The translations under genes were made by a program, and so were the position numbers. The notes under the pieces are model-generated. The model worked only from the letters and a program-made list of their open reading frames with translations, was not told the DNA's origin and did not search any database. A DNA stretch of 64,000 nt, taken from the NCBI GenBank assembly GCA_029259715.1, contig JAJDEP010000019.1, forward strand, positions 248,001-312,000, given 5' to 3'. Shown one piece after another: positions 45,358 through 54,165 of the stretch; within the stretch, counting starts at the first letter, position 1; each line of letters starts with the position of its first letter. Origin of the DNA: Planctomycetota bacterium (GTDB lineage Bacteria; Planctomycetota; B15-G4).

Positions 45358-45671
45358 GCGATCGGCACCCGGGTGCCGTCGCCGGCGAGCTCGAAGGTGC
45401 CGCCGTCCGCGAGATGGATCGCGTCGACGATGCCGACGACGGCCACCTGCCACCCGACGTCCTGGCCGCCGAGCACGGTGCGCGCCGCCCGACCGTAGGC
45501 CACGAGCACGGTCTCGCCGATGCCCGCGCCGAGGGTGTCGCCGGCCACGATGACCTCCTCCGACTCGACGTCGCCGGCCGTGAAGGGGCGCACCAGCAGC
45601 ATGCGCATGCCCGTCAACGACTCGGCCTTCTGGGTCGCCCACACGTTGCCGATCACCCGGCCCACGAGCAT
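45354..45671 (-). CDS. BMC vertex protein (BMC-P, EutN/CcmL family), copy 1
   Basis: The 105-aa pentamer-forming protein caps shell vertices: MLVGRVIGNVWATQKAESLTG, MRMLLVRPF, VIVAGDTLGAGIGETVLVAYGRAAR and VVGIVDAIHLADGG are typical EutN/CcmL phrases. It starts on the ATG of a TGATG junction with the upstream BMC-P gene and overlaps the downstream BMC-T gene by 4 bp. Confidence 0.94.
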   Translation of the reverse strand: MLVGRVIGNVWATQKAESLTGMRMLLVRPFTAGDVESEEVIVAGDTLGAGIGETVLVAYGRAARTVLGGQDVGWQVAVVGIVDAIHLADGGTFELAGDGTRVPIA

Positions 45672-45961
45672 CAGGCCACCTCCGGTCCGCTGCGCGCGTC
45701 GATGACGCCGACCACCGCCGCCTCCACCGCGATGTCGTGCCCGCGCTCGAGCGCGGTGCGACCGGCCCGGCCGTAGGCCACGATGACCTGGTCGCCCACG
45801 CCGGCATCCACGGCGTCGGCGGCCACCACCAGGCCCTGCTTCTTGCCGCCCGGCAGGCGCGCCTCCACCTCGTGGGGGTCGATCACCAGCAGCTTGAAGC
45901 CCTCCAGCGTCGGGTGTCGGCGGGTCGCCCACACCTCCCCGATGACTTGGCCGGTGAACAT
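45671..45961 (-). CDS. BMC vertex protein (BMC-P, EutN/CcmL family), copy 2
   Basis: The 96-aa protein is paralogous to the downstream BMC-P: MFTGQVIGEVWATRRHPTLEGFKLLVIDP, VVAADAVDAGVGDQVIVAYGRAGRTAL, VVGVIDARSG. Two different vertex proteins in one operon suggest mixed pentamer use or specialised vertices. It begins 24 bp after the permuted BMC-T stop. Confidence 0.94.
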   Translation of the reverse strand: MFTGQVIGEVWATRRHPTLEGFKLLVIDPHEVEARLPGGKKQGLVVAADAVDAGVGDQVIVAYGRAGRTALERGHDIAVEAAVVGVIDARSGPEVA

Positions 45962-45985
45962 GGCGCGCTCCGGGCCGGGCGGGCC

Positions 45986-46615
45986 CTAGCCCCGGCCTTC
46001 GTTGGGTTGGCCGTCCACGTCGCCGAGGACCTTCTCGATGGCGTCCACCGCCGCGCGGATGTCCGACTCGCTGCCGCCGAGCTGCAGGCGCCCGAAGGCG
46101 CCGTAGGGCCGCATGTCGATGAGCTTGATGTCGGCAGCCTTCTCGGCCTCGTTGGCCGCCAGCACGGCGTAGCCCGCCGGGTGCACCTCGAGGATGTACA
46201 GCGTCTCGCCGCCGAGCAGCATCATCCCCGAGCGGTTGCGGTTGATCAGCATCGACTGGTAGTCGTCGATGCCCGTGATGATCTCCGACGTCAGGATCTT
46301 CGGCTGGATCCGATCCGTTTCGCTGACCTCGAGGAAGTCGAGGATGTGGCGGCCGGCCTCGAGCACCTCGGCCTGGCTCTCGTCATGGACCTCGAGCAGC
46401 CCGAAGGCCCGCTCGACCACCTGCACCGCCGGGCGCACGTTGGTGCGCTTGAGGGCGATGTCGGTGACGCGGTTGATGGCGATGCCGGGCGCGATCTCGA
46501 CATAGAGCGCGGCCTGCCCACGCACGGGCAGGTAGCCCTTGGCCGTGGACGCGACGAACGACGCGAACTGCGGCTGCATGGAGTCGAGGAAGATGTACGT
46601 GCGGAGCTGGACCAT
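45986..46615 (-). CDS. Permuted tandem BMC shell protein (EutL/PduB-like BMC-T)
   Basis: The 209-aa protein has two repeats of the same pattern. Repeat 1 is an approximately 30-residue strand segment ([20 protein letters not shown]), then [27 protein letters not shown] and [25 protein letters not shown]. Repeat 2 is [20 protein letters not shown], then [29 protein letters not shown] and [24 protein letters not shown]. This order matches the circularly permuted tandem BMC proteins (EutL, CcmP type), which often form gated pores. I assign it by fold pattern, since sequence identity to named members is low. The ATG at 46615 has GGGAG 7 bases upstream. A strong hairpin separates it from the BMC-H gene. 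Confidence 0.78.
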   Translation of the reverse strand: MVQLRTYIFLDSMQPQFASFVASTAKGYLPVRGQAALYVEIAPGIAINRVTDIALKRTNVRPAVQVVERAFGLLEVHDESQAEVLEAGRHILDFLEVSETDRIQPKILTSEIITGIDDYQSMLINRNRSGMMLLGGETLYILEVHPAGYAVLAANEAEKAADIKLIDMRPYGAFGRLQLGGSESDIRAAVDAIEKVLGDVDGQPNEGRG

Positions 46616-46698
46616 GTCTCGGTCTCCCGATCAAGCAGGCCGGCGGATCATCACCGGAGGATCGCGGCGCGGGGCCGCGGCGCAGCGACGACGGGAGC

Positions 46699-46726
46699 GC
46701 GGGCGCACCGGCCGGTGCGTTCCCGC
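46699..46726 (-). promoter_or_regulatory. Intercistronic hairpin between BMC-H and permuted BMC-T genes
   Basis: The 16-bp perfect palindrome CGCACCGGCCGGTGCG (46704-46719) is extended by GCGGG/CCCGC arms past a TT bulge, within the 130-bp gap after the BMC-H stop. With no T-tract it is more likely to stabilise or partly terminate the upstream transcript, which would suit the high demand for hexamers. That role is inferred. Confidence 0.45.
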
Positions 46727-46745
46727 CCCCGCCCCGTCGGACGCC

Positions 46746-47036
46746 TCAGGCCTCGGCGACCTCGGGCTGCGGCAGGATCGACTCGACCTCGCTGTGCGGA
46801 CGCGGGATGACGTGCACCGAGACCAGCTCACCCACGCGACGGGCGGCGGCAGCGCCGGCGTCGGTGGCGGCCTTCACGGCGCCCACCTCACCGCGCACCA
46901 TCACGGTGACGAATCCGCCGCCGATGCGCTCCTTGCCGATCAAGGTCACCTTGGCGGCCTTGACCATGGCGTCTGCGGCCTCGATGGACCCGACCAGGCC
47001 CTTCGTTTCGATCATTCCCAGCGCGATCTGGCTCAT
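46746..47036 (-). CDS. BMC hexameric shell protein (BMC-H)
   Basis: The 96-aa canonical shell tile has [27 protein letters not shown], the pore-lining [27 protein letters not shown] and the C-terminal [18 protein letters not shown]. It is the only single-domain BMC protein here, so it should be the main facet protein. The ATG at 47036 has GGAGAGAAG upstream. It lies directly after the aldehyde dehydrogenase gene. Confidence 0.97.
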   Translation of the reverse strand: MSQIALGMIETKGLVGSIEAADAMVKAAKVTLIGKERIGGGFVTVMVRGEVGAVKAATDAGAAAARRVGELVSVHVIPRPHSEVESILPQPEVAEA

Positions 47037-47054
47037 GGAAGACTTCTCTCCTGC

Positions 47055-47069
47055 GCCGGCAGTGCCGGC
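47055..47069 (-). promoter_or_regulatory. Small hairpin in the leader of the BMC-H gene
   Basis: GCCGGC-AGT-GCCGGC can fold with 6-bp arms 19-33 bases upstream of the BMC-H start codon, in the 74-bp gap after the aldehyde dehydrogenase stop. It could protect a processed 5' end; a 3-base loop is tight and chance is possible in this composition. Confidence 0.3.
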
Positions 47070-47110
47070 AATGGGGTTGGTTGGTTCTCAGCGTTCGTGA
47101 TGCGGTGTGG

Positions 47111-48847
47111 TCAGGCGCCCGAGCGCCCGGTGTTGCGGAATTTCAGCGGGATGGGCGTCGGGATGGGACCGCCCTCGTACGGCGGCGGCGTCCCCGATCC
47201 GGTGGAGGCGGCGCTCCCGCCCGCGGTGCCGGCGCCGGCGGGCGGCGGCGCGCTCTCGCCGGGATAGAAGGGCGAGGCCGGGTGCGGTGCGTTGCCTTGG
47301 AAGGCCAGAGGCGCCGTGGCCGAGGCGCCGCGCGCGTGGGCCGGCGTGGGCGGCCGCGGCGCCGCCACGCCCGACGTCGTGCCCACGGCGCCTGCGCCGC
47401 TGTTGCCGTCGAGGGACGGAGCCGGCGTCGCCGGCTGGGCGACGAACTTCAACTCCGTGGGCGGGCCGCGTCCGAAGTCGGGCATCGACTCGACGAAGCC
47501 TTCGTAGACGTAGCCGACGTGCTTGGTGAGCACGAGGTTGTGGGCCGAGATGTTGTCGGAGGTGATGTTCCCACCGAAGGCCCCGCAGCCCAGCGTCATC
47601 GACGGCACCAGACCCGTGCCGAAACCCACGGCGCCCTGGGCCGCCGGCGCGTTCACGAGCACGCGGTGCGCCGGCTTCTCGTGCACGAAAGTCCAGATCA
47701 CGTTCTCGTCGCGCGAGTGGATCACGAGGGTGTGACCGCGCCCGCCGAAGTTGAGGATCTCGATGCAGCGATCGCAGCCGGCCTCCCAGCCGTCCTCGAC
47801 GTAGACCGAGAGGATCGGTGAGAGCTTCTCCACCGACAGCGGGTGGTCCCAACCGACGCCGTCCTCCATGACCATCAGGACGGTGGTGTCCTCGGGCACG
47901 GAGAAGCCGGCCATGGTCGCGATCTGGTGCGGAAAGAGGCCGACGATGTCGGGGTTCACGCGGCGGCCTCTCACCACCAGTGGCTCCAGCAATGCCTTCT
48001 CGGCGTCGGAGAGCCAATGGGCCTTGTTGCGCGCGAACTCGGCCTTGGTCGCCTCGAAGATGGAGGCGTCGATGACGACCGACTGTTCGGACGCGCAGAT
48101 GGTCGAGTTGTCGAAGGTCTGGCTGCCGACGATGGCCCGCACGGCGTGCTGGATGTCGGCGGTGCGCTCGATGAAGGCCGGTGCGTTGCCCGGTCCCACG
48201 CCGTAGGCCGGCTTGCCGGCGCTGTAGGCCGAGCGCACCAGTCCCGGCCCCCCGGTGGCGAGGATCAGGGCCGTCTCCCGGGCGCGCATGGCCTCGTTGG
48301 TCCCCTCCAACGTGGTCTGCGACATGCACAGGATCAGGTCGTCGGGCGCCCCTGCCGCCCGCGCCGCCTCGGCGCAGATGCGCGCCGTCTCGCCGATGCA
48401 GCCCACGCCGCGCGGGTGCGGGCTGATGACGATGGAGTTCCTCGACTTGAGGCAGATGAGCGTCTTGTACATCGCCGTCGAGGTGGGGTTGGTGATGGGC
48501 ACGATGGCCAGCACCACGCCGTACGGCTCGGCCACGCGGTAGTAGCGGCGCTCGTCGTCACGATGGACGACCCCCACCGTCTTCATGTCGCGCAGGCTCT
48601 CCCAGAGCATGTCCGAGCAGAACTTGTTCTTCTGGAACTTGCCGGCCACCGAGCCGAAGCCGCTTTCTTCCACGGCCAGGCGGGCCAACTTCTCGGCAGC
48701 GTCCGAACACGCGCGGGATACCGCCTCGCAGATGCGATCGACCGACTCCTGGTCGAATTTGCGGTAGGCCTCCCAGGCCGTGCGGCTGCGACGCACAAGC
48801 TCCCGGGCTTCCTGAATCGACTGGAGATCGGAGTCCGCGAGGATCAT
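47111..48847 (-). CDS. BMC-associated aldehyde dehydrogenase (CoA-acylating type) with long C-terminal tail
   Basis: The 578-aa protein is of the EutE/PduP/AdhE-N class: DLQSIQEARELVRRSRTAWE at the start, AEPYGVVLAIVPITNPTSTA, ICLKSRNSIVISPHPRG, GVGPGNAPAFIERTAD and NSTICASEQSVV with catalytic Cys251, then FGGNITSDNISAHNLVLTKH. It would oxidise an aldehyde with NAD+ and CoA to acyl-CoA inside the shell. The catalytic domain ends near residue 465. The remaining approximately 110 residues are a Pro/Gly/Ala/Ser linker ending GGPIPTPIPLKFRNTGRSGA, a likely targeting or docking tail. The ATG at 48847 has no ribosome site, but TATGAT ends 9 bases upstream, suggesting a nearly leaderless mRNA. It is the first gene of the BMC operon. 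Confidence 0.94.
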   Translation of the reverse strand: MILADSDLQSIQEARELVRRSRTAWEAYRKFDQESVDRICEAVSRACSDAAEKLARLAVEESGFGSVAGKFQKNKFCSDMLWESLRDMKTVGVVHRDDERRYYRVAEPYGVVLAIVPITNPTSTAMYKTLICLKSRNSIVISPHPRGVGCIGETARICAEAARAAGAPDDLILCMSQTTLEGTNEAMRARETALILATGGPGLVRSAYSAGKPAYGVGPGNAPAFIERTADIQHAVRAIVGSQTFDNSTICASEQSVVIDASIFEATKAEFARNKAHWLSDAEKALLEPLVVRGRRVNPDIVGLFPHQIATMAGFSVPEDTTVLMVMEDGVGWDHPLSVEKLSPILSVYVEDGWEAGCDRCIEILNFGGRGHTLVIHSRDENVIWTFVHEKPAHRVLVNAPAAQGAVGFGTGLVPSMTLGCGAFGGNITSDNISAHNLVLTKHVGYVYEGFVESMPDFGRGPPTELKFVAQPATPAPSLDGNSGAGAVGTTSGVAAPRPPTPAHARGASATAPLAFQGNAPHPASPFYPGESAPPPAGAGTAGGSAASTGSGTPPPYEGGPIPTPIPLKFRNTGRSGA

Positions 48848-48909
48848 GGCGCGCGGATCATATCAACTGCGCCTGTGCCGGGCTCGTGATGGCTCTACTG
48901 GAAAGCTCG

Positions 48910-48923
48910 CCCCCGCTTGGGGG
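48910..48923 (-). terminator. Candidate terminator hairpin of gdh
   Basis: CCCCC-AAGC-GGGGG on the minus strand, 31 bases after the glutamate dehydrogenase stop, is followed by CGAGCTTTCC. The T content is modest. It would separate gdh from the BMC operon transcript. Confidence 0.4.
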
Positions 48924-48953
48924 AAACTTGGGCCAACCTTGAGCGCAAGTGGC

Positions 48954-50399
<1,446 letters not shown>

Positions 50400-50554
50400 C
50401 GCTGGGGCTCGCGGACGGCACGGGGAGGCGTGGGAACACCCGAGCGGACGCTGCCGGCAACGCAACCTGTTGCCCGGGGAAGGGGGGCGATTCTACTGTC
50501 GGAGACCCTCCGGCGCTGCCCCGTCCCCGCCGGCCCCTCGTGGGAAGGACCCCG

Positions 50555-51031
50555 ATGACGCTGAGCCTGCAAGACCACTTCGCCCCCCACAACGCCTGTT
50601 TCGGTTGCGGGCCTTCCAACGACAAGGGCCTGCGCATCAAGAGCCTGGTCCCCGAGGGCACCGGGCCGGAGGGCCCGGTGTTGTGCGATTGGACGCCCCA
50701 GGCCCATCACGAGGCCTTCCCGGGCATGCTCAACGGCGGCATCATCGGCGCCCTGCTGGACTGCCACAGCAACTGGACCGCCGCATGGCACCTCATGGGG
50801 AAGCACAGCGCCGAGTCCCCGCCCTGCACCGTGACGGCCGACTTCCACGTGAAGCTGCGGGCGCCCACGCCCAGCGATCAGCCGATCCACATGGAAGCCC
50901 GGGTGGCCGAGTCCACGGAACACAGGGCCGTCATCGAGGCGACTCTCTCCTCGGGCGGGACGGTCACGGCCACCTGCCGCGGCACATTCGTCGCCGTGAA
51001 GGAAGGGCACCCGGCCTTCCACCGCTGGTAA
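50555..51031 (+). CDS. PaaI-like hotdog-fold thioesterase
   Basis: The 158-aa protein has FAPHNACFGCGPSNDKGLRIKS at the N-terminus, HHEAFPGMLNGGIIGALLDCHSNWTAAW (hotdog helix with HxGxxxxxxD-like catalytic region), a central sheet TVTADFHVKLRAPTPSDQPI, and SGGTVTATCRGTFVAVKEGHPAF. It probably hydrolyses acyl-CoA esters. The FGCG motif is common to this subfamily. The ATG at 50555 has GAAGGA upstream. It diverges from gdh across 155 bp and is convergent with the next secreted protein gene. Confidence 0.88.
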   Translation: MTLSLQDHFAPHNACFGCGPSNDKGLRIKSLVPEGTGPEGPVLCDWTPQAHHEAFPGMLNGGIIGALLDCHSNWTAAWHLMGKHSAESPPCTVTADFHVKLRAPTPSDQPIHMEARVAESTEHRAVIEATLSSGGTVTATCRGTFVAVKEGHPAFHRW

Positions 51032-51085
51032 GTCCGCGGCCACCGCCCGGCGACCGAACGAACCCGACGGGCGTCTGCCGTCGCC

Positions 51086-52759
51086 CTAGGGCAACAACGT
51101 CAGCGGTACGGCATTGCTGACGAAATCGAAACCGAACCCGCGGTCGAGCAGGTAAGCGTGGTGCAGTTCGAGGCCGACCAGCGTCGCCGCCAGCCCGGCG
51201 GGAACCTGCAGGCCGGCCACCGCCGAGCCCGTGCCGTCGAGAGTGCCCCAGAACATGAATCCGGGCGCGCTGCCGAAGCCCAGGGTGATGTTGGTGTAGG
51301 CATCCCAGTTCAGGGGCAGGTGCACGGACGGGCTCACGGGCACACCCGGTGACGTCCCCGTGAAGGAACCGAACACGTAGTAGTTGGCCCCGGCGTTCAC
51401 CCGTCCCGCCTCGATCTCGAAGACCACGTCTGCGCCGGTGGCGATGGAGACCTCGTGGCGATCGGAACGCATGGGCAGGTCTTCGGCCGAGAACACCCAG
51501 GCGGACCCGGTCTCGGCGCCCTGCTCGTCGGTGTTGTTGTTGCTCACCACGAAGTCCGGGATGCCGTCGCCGTTGATGTCGCCGATGCCGTCGGCCCGGT
51601 AGCCGAAGCGCGTCCCGTCGGCGCCCGAGACCGTGGTGATGAGGTCGCCGGTGGCGCCCGAGAGCACCTCGACCCATCCGTCACCCGGGTAGATCGTGTT
51701 GACCTTGCCGACGCAGAAGCACGCGCCGATGATGATGTCCTCCAGGCCGTCGCCGTCGAAGTCGGGCACGCTGCGGACGTTGACGCCGTACTGCGAATCC
51801 TGGGTGCCGCGATGACGCCGGACGACCGAGTTGTCGGCGCCGCTGCGCAGTTCGACCAGGCCCCCGCGCACGCCGTGCGCCGTGTAGCCCGTCGCACCGA
51901 TGAGGAAATCGTCGATGCCGTCGCCGGTCACGTCCTCGATGCCTTCGACCTCGATGCCGAAATCGTCGTCGGCGTGGTAGCCATCGATGTTGGCCAGGGG
52001 TCGCCCATCGACGCCGGAGTAGATGCGCACGTAGCCGGCCGGCGAGGAGGTCTGGTCGGTGTATTCGCGCGGGCAGCCCACCGCGAAGTCGGGCACGCCG
52101 TCGCCGTTCATGTCGCCGAGGCCGGTGACCGTGATCCCGAAGATGTCGTCCTCGCTGTCGCCGTACACTGCGAACAGGTTGGCGCCGTCGATGCCCGAGT
52201 GCACGAAGGCCGCGCCCGAGTGGAAGGCGTTGGTCGAGTCCCAGTGGGCGCCGATGACCAGGTCGCGGTGGCCGTCGCCGTTGAGGTCCTCGACGTGGTC
52301 GATACGCAGGCCGAAGCGCCCCGTCGGGTTCAGGTTGGGGATCAGGTACATCAGCCCGCCCGTCTTGCCCGAGAAGACGCGCACGTTGCCCGCCTGGGGC
52401 CCGAGCCCGAAGTCGCGCGGCGCGCCGATGGCGTAGTCCGAGACCCCGTCGCCGTCGAGGTCGCCCATGGTGGCCACGTCCATGCCGAAGCAACCCAGGT
52501 ACTGGTCGTGCCGGCGGATGAGCGTCCCGTTGGCTCCCGAGCGGATCTCGGCCGTGTTCTGCAGTCGCGTGCTGACGTAGTAGTCGTCGACGCCGTCCTC
52601 GTCGATGTCGCCCAGACGCTCGACCATGAAGCCCATGCCGAGGTTGGGGCCGACGCCTTCGTGCCGGTAATGGGCGGACTGGGCCTCGGCCCCCTCGCCC
52701 AGGGTCGCCAGGACGGCGAAGGTGGTCACGGCACGCACGACGGTTGCTGCGGTCGACAT
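51086..52759 (-). CDS. Secreted FG-GAP/VCBS-repeat protein with shared C-terminal module
   Basis: The 557-aa protein has a signal peptide (VVRAVTTFAVLATLGEGAEAQ) and about seven integrin-alpha-like FG-GAP repeats. Each carries a Ca2+-loop of DxDxDGxxD type (GDIDEDGVDDYYV, GDLDGDGVSDYAIG, GDMNGDGVPDFAVG, EDVTGDGIDDFLIG, GDINGDGIPDFVV), predicting a seven-bladed propeller. The final about 115 residues form the module also seen in the proteins at 3774-5369 and 28448-30388 (GFMFWGTLDGTG, ATLVGLELHHAYLL, FVSNAVPLTLLP). The ATG at 52759 has GGAGGAG about 10 bases upstream. Likely surface or extracellular; no catalytic motif. The 212-bp upstream gap holds no feature I can support. Confidence 0.88.
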   Translation of the reverse strand: MSTAATVVRAVTTFAVLATLGEGAEAQSAHYRHEGVGPNLGMGFMVERLGDIDEDGVDDYYVSTRLQNTAEIRSGANGTLIRRHDQYLGCFGMDVATMGDLDGDGVSDYAIGAPRDFGLGPQAGNVRVFSGKTGGLMYLIPNLNPTGRFGLRIDHVEDLNGDGHRDLVIGAHWDSTNAFHSGAAFVHSGIDGANLFAVYGDSEDDIFGITVTGLGDMNGDGVPDFAVGCPREYTDQTSSPAGYVRIYSGVDGRPLANIDGYHADDDFGIEVEGIEDVTGDGIDDFLIGATGYTAHGVRGGLVELRSGADNSVVRRHRGTQDSQYGVNVRSVPDFDGDGLEDIIIGACFCVGKVNTIYPGDGWVEVLSGATGDLITTVSGADGTRFGYRADGIGDINGDGIPDFVVSNNNTDEQGAETGSAWVFSAEDLPMRSDRHEVSIATGADVVFEIEAGRVNAGANYYVFGSFTGTSPGVPVSPSVHLPLNWDAYTNITLGFGSAPGFMFWGTLDGTGSAVAGLQVPAGLAATLVGLELHHAYLLDRGFGFDFVSNAVPLTLLP

Positions 52760-52971
52760 CACAGTCAACTCCTCCAGGTTTGCCTCAAGGCCCGTTGCGA
52801 CGAGGCGGCTGATGACATGCCCGCCCAATCCCTCCCCCGACGACCCGCCCGAATCCTGTCGTGGCGAGATTCCCATTAGAATCCGCGGAGCGCGGATCGA
52901 CTAGTCTCCGCTTGCCATCGGCGCCCTCGCCGGGAAGAGCCGGCGGGTAAATTCGCCCTCCTGGGCGCCCT

Positions 52972-54165
52972 TCAGCTCTCGAAGAAGACCGCCACCCGCT
53001 CGCGGGACACGTCGAGCACGCAACCGATGCCCACCATGGTGGCGAGGATCGACGAGCCGCCGTAGCTCACCAGCGGCAGGGGCAGGCCGGTGACGGGCAG
53101 CAGACCGGTGGCGATGCCGAGGTTCATCAGCGCCTGCCCGCCCACCAGGGCCGCGATGCCCACGCAGACCATGCGCCCGAACGGTTCGCGGGTGCGATAG
53201 GCCACGCCCAGGATGGCCGCGCATAACCATGTGTACAGCAGCACCACCGTGCTCGTCCCCCACAGGCCCCACTCCTCACCGACGATGGCGAAGACGAAGT
53301 CGGAGTGGCGCTCGGGCGGGCGGTCGAGGTTGTTGAGCAGGCCCATGCCGAGACCGGCTCCGCGCGTACCGCCCGCCCCCACGGCCGCCACCGAATAGAA
53401 CTGCTGGTAGCCGGTGCCGTCCTTGAGCCGCGAGACCTCGCGCTCGAGTTGCCGCGCTTCCTCGTGTTGACGCTGTCGCCGGAGATCGCGGGCCTCCATG
53501 TGCAGCGTGGGCGCCTTGGTGACGAAGGCATCGACCCGGTCCTTCTGGTAGGGCTTGAGCACGCCTGGCACGAAGTAAGCCACCGGCAGGAGCAACAGCG
53601 CCGCCACCGCCACCATGGCCACGTGCTTGGGCCGCGCCCCGCTCACGGTGACCATGGCAATGAAGATCGGCAGCAGGACCAACGAGCTGCCCAGGTCGGG
53701 CTGCCGCATGACCAGGAACCACGGCAGGGCCGTGAGCGCGAACGGCATCAGGTAGCTGCGCCAGGTGTCGGTGACCCCCCGGTGCTGCAGGTAGCGCGCC
53801 AGCACGAGCACCAGCCCGATCTTCATGAACTCCGACGGCTGCAGCTTGAAGCCGAAGGGCAGGCTGATCCAGCGGGCCGAGTTGAGCGCGCCCGGGTTGG
53901 CCACGAAGGGCAGCACCGCCAGCACCGCGATGAGCACGACGTACAGCGGGAAGGCCAGCTCGGCCAGCCGCGCGGTGCGCACCAGGAAGACCACGCCCAC
54001 CGCCATCGCTCCGGCGCCCACGAACAAGAGCTGCCGCCCCCAGCGCGGGCTGATCCACTCGTGGGTCGTGCTCCACACGAACAGCACCCCGATGGCCGCC
54101 AGCAACAGCGTCGGCAGCAACACCGACCAATCGAGCGGCGGCGAGGACGAGTCGCGCCGCCTCAC
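52972..54165 (-). CDS. rodA: Peptidoglycan glycosyltransferase RodA (SEDS family)
   Basis: The 397-aa protein has about 10 transmembrane segments and polymerises lipid II for cell elongation with PBP2. SEDS signatures are LPFGFKLQPSEFMKIGLVL, MRQPDLGSSLVLLP, SDFVFAIVGEEWGLWGT and GLPLPLVSYGGSSILATM. A charged loop insertion (HMEARDLRRQRQHEEARQLE) precedes the essential extracellular region TGYQQFYSVAAVGAGG. The GTG start at 54165 forms a GTGA overlap with the PBP2 stop. It is the last gene of the mre-mrd operon. Confidence 0.96.
   Translation of the reverse strand: MRRRDSSSPPLDWSVLLPTLLLAAIGVLFVWSTTHEWISPRWGRQLLFVGAGAMAVGVVFLVRTARLAELAFPLYVVLIAVLAVLPFVANPGALNSARWISLPFGFKLQPSEFMKIGLVLVLARYLQHRGVTDTWRSYLMPFALTALPWFLVMRQPDLGSSLVLLPIFIAMVTVSGARPKHVAMVAVAALLLLPVAYFVPGVLKPYQKDRVDAFVTKAPTLHMEARDLRRQRQHEEARQLEREVSRLKDGTGYQQFYSVAAVGAGGTRGAGLGMGLLNNLDRPPERHSDFVFAIVGEEWGLWGTSTVVLLYTWLCAAILGVAYRTREPFGRMVCVGIAALVGGQALMNLGIATGLLPVTGLPLPLVSYGGSSILATMVGIGCVLDVSRERVAVFFES

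Noticed and set aside
51455-52879. 474-codon plus-strand frame opposite the FG-GAP protein
   Set aside because: Composition artefact; the opposite strand has signal peptide and seven Ca2+-loop repeats.
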